Assembly (NCBI GenBank): GCA_029964075.1
Contig: CM057150.1
Coordinates: 3,139,717 to 3,203,716 of the forward strand
Length of the DNA stretch: 64,000 bases
Direction: 5' to 3'
Origin: Patiria pectinifera
Lineage: Eukaryota > Echinodermata > Asteroidea > Valvatida > Asterinidae
Positions 59,204 to 64,000 of this stretch are shown here, piece by piece. Position numbers and translations under genes: made by a program. Numbering within the stretch: the stretch's first letter is position 1; the number at the start of each line of letters is the position of its first letter. The notes beneath the pieces are model-generated. The model did not search any database. It saw nothing but the letters and a program-made list of their open reading frames with translations, and had not been told where the DNA came from.

Positions 59204-60474
59204 AGCAGCATCACCCCTGACCTCGGTATATGACCCTTGACCCTGGCATCTGACCTTTGACACCAACTACATTGACAAAGCAGATTGACCTGTGATATTT
59301 TTATGCGTTTGAATGTATGAATTTGTACATGTTTGATACCCGAAATGCCGAAATGTACATTGGGTTTGGAGCATTCCTGTAGCAAGTGCATGGCTTTAGA
59401 CCCATGATGTTAAGTTCATGACCTCCCACCAACAGTGGCGAGTGTATGACCTTTGACCTCATGTGGCTAGTATGGCCCTTTGTACATACTGGCATGTGTA
59501 TTATCATAAACTAGCAATAGCGCAATTGTATTAACCCTTCAAGTTGTAATGAAGTGTTCTCATATAAGGAATAGTTTAAATATTCAAGGTTTGCACTTGT
59601 CATTTCAATTTTGTAGATTACCAGAGATGTTTTGATGTAGAAGCAGTGATTTGGATTGTGTTTGTTTATTTTTGGTAATTTTTCTTTATTCAGTGCAGCT
59701 GTTATGAACAGAAGAATAATTTGTTAAAAAAAATATTCTTATGAGTAGTATTTCTTTGTAGATTTATGTACACAGATTTTAAATGTATTTTTTAAGAGAT
59801 TCCACTATTAATATATCCGTACTGTACATTTCTGTCAATGTTTGAATTTTGTGTGAAAATTATGATCAGTATTCTGATGTTTTGGTTTTATTTCTTATAT
59901 TAGTCCTATCCAATGTTTGGGTTTTTTTTCATTCCAAATTCCAAATGGATGTTGAATTAATTGTTTAAAAGGAATTTTAACTTTTTTAATTTTTTAAAAA
60001 GATTTTGAAAGTAGCATTGTTACAATGATCAAATGTATGAGTTCTGTGTAAGTTTAAAGATGTTTTGGACTGCTGTTCACGTGTTCATTTGTTTCATGTT
60101 TTTAGAAACTGAACGTATCTTACAACAGTACAAATTTAGTAGCATATGTCCATTTGTGTGTGAGGCAGAACAAATTGATATTTTCCGTGTGCCTTTGTGA
60201 CTGTTTTTTATTCCATCCATTGCGCCATGAAGAAATTCAGCAAATTCCGTCCGACTTTGAAATTATATATATAAAATATTTTTGCTTATATGAGTAGATA
60301 ATGGAGGCCATTCTTATCAGCCTACGATCAATGCACATTTACGATTATGTAATGGATACAATCATGTTCAGTGCTATTGACCCTGGCCTTGATTCAAGTC
60401 TGGTATTGCTGTTCCACTGTTGTTATGGCCAGTGAATGCTCATAGTTGCATGCCTGTCGGCAATCACCGACTTG

Positions 60475-60480
60475 AATAAA
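60475..60480 (+). terminator. candidate poly(A) signal 1
   Basis: AATAAA in AT-rich 3' flank, followed within 50 nt by GTCTTTGTACTATTCCGTCC and TTTGTTG, a plausible T/G-rich downstream element. Confidence 0.5.
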
Positions 60481-61023
60481 GACAAAAGCCGCTCCGTCCA
60501 TTAGACGCAAAAGTCTTTGTACTATTCCGTCCTTTGTTGATAGCCATCTAAAACTCACGCCTTTTGAAAAAAAAATGTATATTATAAAAATAGTGCTCTT
60601 ATAAAACGTCTTAAAGATACTCAATTTCAAAACAATGGCAATTAACGATAGAAATTGATTGATTGATAATTCTTATGCTGATTCAAATTATTTTGTTTAG
60701 TAGCATAGGCCTACTCACTTTTTTTCAATGATGCTTTTCTATTAACTGAATTTAGGTGTTGAAATCCTTGACGTTTGCAAGTGTACAAAATCATAGTATT
60801 AGTTTTTTTATATGGGAAATTATCTGTAAATTTCTGAATGTTAATGAGAATTATTTTGTCTTTCAAATTTATAAGGTTTTACTGAGTGCTCTAATAGAAT
60901 TGATACGAGATTTTGAGCATTTTGAGGACGCAATTATTTTACTTCACTCCACCGGTGAGTCTAGTTTAGCTGGAAATATTGTCACTCTGCAGATACATTG
61001 TAGATGTTTTATAATACGCAGTG

Positions 61024-61029
61024 AATAAA
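61024..61029 (+). terminator. candidate poly(A) signal 2
   Basis: AATAAA followed by TTGCATTTTGTAAATC and TTTGATCTTTGTTC. It could give a longer 3' end. Confidence 0.4.
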
Positions 61030-61185
61030 ACAGTTGCATTTTGTAAATCTGCCCCGATTTGATCTTTGTTCTTCACATAGAGTGGATAGCATGACTAGTT
61101 CGGATCGGTGACACCAATAACCTTGAGATCAAATAGCCTGTACGATATTTTCATTAGTAAAAGTGTCTATTGCGTCCAATAACAC

Positions 61186-61735
61186 CTCTATGTTCCAACA
61201 CCTCTATGTTCCAACACGCCTATGTTCCGACACCCCTATGTTCCGACTGCACATGTTCCTATTACTAACACTAGGTATTTATTACTAACCCTAACCCTAA
61301 GCCTAACGGGAGTAAGACAATCTTAGGCCAAAAAAAAAAAGTCTCCGGTTTCTGGTATGCGCGCGCGTCGCCTTAGCCATGCGCGTCGGCAAAATGAAAA
61401 AGTTTTTTTTTCAATGAAAGGTGATATCTCAAAACCGCCAAACTCACTGGTTTGACTGGAATCCTGCTGCTCCACAATTTTAACGTGTTTTTAGATGGGG
61501 TTATGATCGAGAATAAGCTTTATGTGGCCTCTCTGGTCTCCCATAATATTTGCACTAAGTTTAGTCGGGCACCATTTGCAGTCATGAGCCGACATTTGAA
61601 GCAAAAAAAAAACAGGTAAAAAAAAAAAAAGCCGCGTCGCCACACCACTTTTGGGCAAGCTCCACCAGAAACCGGAGACTTTTTTTTTGGCCTTATGTGA
61701 GGGTTGTCGGAACATAGTGGTATCGGAACATAGAG
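61186..61735. repeat. CTATGTTCC repeat element with telomere-like core, interrupted by a MITE
   Basis: Four units of CCTATGTTCCRACAC (61186-61250) are followed by AACCCTAACCCTAA near 61285. After the MITE (61326-61692) comes GGTTGTCGGAACATAGTGG and TATCGGAACATAG, the inverted end. Confidence 0.65.
61326..61692. mobile_element. PIF/Harbinger-type MITE, copy 2
   Basis: The ends GGCCAAAAAA...GTCTCCGGTTTCTGG and CCAGAAACCGGAGAC...GGCC are inverted, with TTA on each side. The inside (ACTCACTGGTTTGACTGGAA, CACCATTTGCAGTCAT) matches copy 1 in intron 34 in the same orientation. Confidence 0.85.
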
Positions 61736-62569
61736 CAGTCATCATTGCGTCCATGCAGTGGCATAACTAGGGTTACAATTCTGAGGCACTGGGGATGCAC
61801 AATTTTTCAGGAAGGGGGCACCTGACAGCAAGTGGTTTAGGCCTACAGGGTGTGTCCCAAAAAGGTATTCCAAAAATAATGGGTAACTTAATACGTAAAT
61901 GTTATTAGCTTGAGTACTGTCGAAGTGGCTCCATATTAAAGGTACCTCATTAGCTTTTCATACATATCTTAATTTGCATCTCTTCGGTCACGAGTTTGCT
62001 GAATAAGTGGTGAGTTAAGCTGTCGGATGAATGCGCTGTCGCTGTGGACAGTGCATTGCAACGGGGTATGTTGGAGATGTTTCTTATAGTGTACCATTTT
62101 CACAGAGCTGTAACACCATATTGACAAACACAGTGCAACTTTATAATTATTTTGTCAAAATCTACACGCACATTATTGGGGTGGGCCATCGCCATTGGCG
62201 TCCCGCCCAAAAGGTAATGGTATCAACTTGAAGAGAAAAACAACCCAACTTTTTTTCTCGCTTCGAAATGCTAAGCACATGTTCCTCCAAGGAAAGATGT
62301 ACAATGCTTTTGCACTTCAGCCATCTTAGGGAATTGTTCCCTGATTTTTATAAGATTTTGTTGGTGTACAGCCTACTAGCTAGACGCTGGCTTGAAAACT
62401 AAAAACTCGCGCTTTGCAAAAGTTCGTAAAATTGTGCCCGAAATCCAGGACCAATTTCCATCCACTACAGAAAGATCTAGAACATAGAGATGCTAAGTGT
62501 TGACACAACTGAATGGTATTGAAAAAGTACCATAACACCGAATTCAAACACACCCCTCCCCACTCCGTC
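61736..62569. other. intergenic, no feature recognised
   Basis: Mixed AT-rich sequence. The short open frame at 62031-62231 has no repeat, domain or splice context that supports coding. Confidence 0.5.
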
Positions 62570-63300
62570 TCTGCCGTGTTACCTCCATCCCCCAGACCCA
62601 GCTAGCCACAAGGCTGACCTCATTTTCTCGACCGAGTTCACGCTAATGAAATCGTCCTCTCGATCGCCTAGTACGGATACGTGTGTGTTCTCACGGATAT
62701 CCATGCATGACACCATTGGGCGAGAAATTCCCAAGGGACGATACAGCACGCCGAACGGACTGGGGCGGGGAAGTGGGAGGAAAAAAATCAATGAGTAGGG
62801 AATGTGGCTTGACCGGGACAAGGAACTGTCTATTCTTCGGAAATAGATCGCCTTGTCTGCCCACGATCCACCCCGGACTGTGTGAGAACGCCACTGACGA
62901 TCCTCGGTATTACAATGAAATTGCAGAAAAGCTGTCTCCTCCCGCTGTCCTTTCATTCTCCCTCACATCTAATAACGTGCCATCATCGATATGCGCAAGC
63001 CCATCACATTGTCTGCTTATCCATTGTCCGGGGCCACGTGTGGTCACATGTTCTTGTCCCCCGGCAACAATGCGCCAATCACAATGGGAGGACGGCGGAG
63101 ACGCGCGGAGCAGACGTATGAATAAGGACACGGATAAAAGCCAACTTTTTTTCGCTCGTCGGCGCACCACCCTGGTTGCACCGCACGTACGTACGGGGGA
63201 CGACACGTTGTGAGTTGCGTGTTGTTTAGAGCGCCACTTGACAAACAGACGATGCCGTATTGTATTGAGCGCGCTAATTTCCCGCGCAAAAAAAAAGGGA
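62570..63300 (+). promoter_or_regulatory. CpG-rich block, possible promoter of the next gene
   Basis: GC- and CG-rich sequence stands out from the AT-rich flank. On the plus strand GCGCCAATCACAA (CCAAT at 63075-63079) lies about 55 nt before GGATAAAAGCC (63132-63142), a TATA-like box. A start site would then fall near 63160-63175. The overlapping open frames (62683-63213 plus, 62910-63419 minus) follow from the GC content. No downstream exon is seen in the window. Confidence 0.35.
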
Positions 63301-63480
63301 AGAAGAAAAAAAAATATGACAAATTTGAGCGACGATCCACTTGTCTGCATCGCTGCGTGAGATGGTGGGCCTGAGTGCCAATGCATAAATGCATGCCTCG
63401 CTTGTACTAAAGTCCACAATAACGTCTATACCTTGGGATCCAAAGTCTATTCCAGAAAGTTATTTTAGAATAAAAAAAGG

Positions 63481-63540
63481 GCAATTTAAATCTAATACAG
63501 TACAACACATGTTTTTAGTACTGTATTAGATTTAAATTGC
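63481..63540. repeat. perfect 22-bp inverted repeat
   Basis: The arms 63481-63502 and 63519-63540 are exact complements around a 16-nt loop. Poly-A lies just left and poly-T just right, so the stem may extend. Confidence 0.9.
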
Positions 63541-63599
63541 TAATTTTTTTTTAGCATAGGCCTACACAAGTTATTCAATTTTGAACGAGACATCTACTC

Positions 63600-63722
63600 A
63601 ACCCACGTCTAACCCAGTTATACCGATGTTCCCCAACCCTAACCCTAACCCTAACCCTAATCCTAAGGATTTCGGGAAACATTGGTATTGGGGAACATAG
63701 GTATTGGGGAACATCGAATAGA
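63600..63722. repeat. CGATGTTCCCC element with (AACCCT)n
   Basis: TACCGATGTTCCCC leads into four AACCCT units (63635-63660). The inverted ends GGTATTGGGGAACATAGG and TATTGGGGAACATCGA follow. It has the same plan as the block at 61186-61735. Confidence 0.7.
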
Positions 63723-64000
63723 CCCCGTCCAGTTACGGGTTTATTGCTTTACAAATTTCGAATTGTTTGCGGCCCGACAACAATTCAGTCATCGCAAAAT
63801 AGACTGGTTCCCGACCCCACTATCAGTATCACTAATGAAGGGCGGATCTGTCTTTTGCGCAAAGGCAAGTCCGTATTTGTTTCGTATTTCTCCAGCAAAT
63901 TCACATTGGACACTCCGGGTAAAAAAACCCGCTCAGATATCGTTTTGGAATATCCTTTAAAATAGAAATTATTTCCCATGCTATTTTCGAGTTTTACCTG
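63723..64000. other. right edge, no supported gene
   Basis: An open frame at 63744-63965 has an ordinary-looking composition but no domain or splice evidence that I recognise. It could be a relic or an exon of a neighbouring gene. Confidence 0.3.

Larger units (their letters stand above)
59204..61050 (+). other. 3' untranslated region
   Basis: This AT-rich stretch follows the stop and has no coding signal. An AATAAA at 60475-60480 (TTGAATAAAG) is the first good poly(A) signal, about 1.27 kb after the stop. A second, GTGAATAAAAC, lies at 61024-61029 with T/G-rich sequence downstream. Confidence 0.6.

Noticed and set aside
62683-63213. 176-codon open frame in the CpG-rich block
   Set aside because: Long frames occur on both strands here because of composition. 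The translation shows no periodicity or recognisable domain.
63682-63965. Small gene at the right edge
   Set aside because: Two overlapping frames are open, but I recognise no domain and no splice site or start context that decides between them.

Overview
This is animal nuclear DNA. Long exons of high GC content sit between AT-rich GT-AG introns, and the introns are full of tRNA-derived SINEs, miniature inverted-repeat transposons, minisatellites and an L2-type LINE tail. The protein style and repeat content suggest an invertebrate deuterostome (echinoderm, hemichordate or lancelet), but I cannot fix the species.

One plus-strand gene dominates. I can place 73 exons, from an internal exon at 867 to the stop codon at 59201-59203. 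Every junction keeps the reading frame, and together they give 14,052 coding bases, that is 4,683 residues plus the stop. The 5' end, including the signal peptide, lies left of the window. Residue numbers below count from the first codon of exon 1.

Layout of the protein: (1) exons 1-27 (867-22835), about 1,925 residues of GCC2/GCC3 (ephrin-receptor-like) cysteine-rich repeats, carried mostly on symmetric phase 1-1 exons; (2) exons 28-33, a different Cys-rich linker, a segment with two Arg-Arg-Leu-Leu clusters, a possible beta-sandwich (cupredoxin-like) membrane-proximal domain, and one transmembrane helix (28376-28441); (3) exons 34-39, a charged cytoplasmic region leading into a first coiled coil; (4) exons 40-45, beta-type repeats with a recurring D-P-x-T-G motif, interrupted by a helical Cys/Arg segment; (5) exons 46-69, a very long charged coiled coil; (6) exons 70-71, a compact globular domain with an H-C-L-A-H signature resembling a zincin motif without its Glu, followed by a P-loop-like GAPSSGKT; (7) exons 72-73, a short final coiled coil. 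I infer a single-pass type I surface protein with a large extracellular cysteine-rich stalk and a cytoskeletal-type tail. I do not recognise a named orthologue.

Downstream (59204-64000) come the 3' UTR with two candidate poly(A) signals, a nested repeat block with short telomere-type tracts, a CpG-rich block near 62570-63300 that may be the promoter of the next gene, and more telomere-like repeat. I see no second complete gene, no structural RNA gene other than tRNA-derived SINEs, and no prokaryotic feature.
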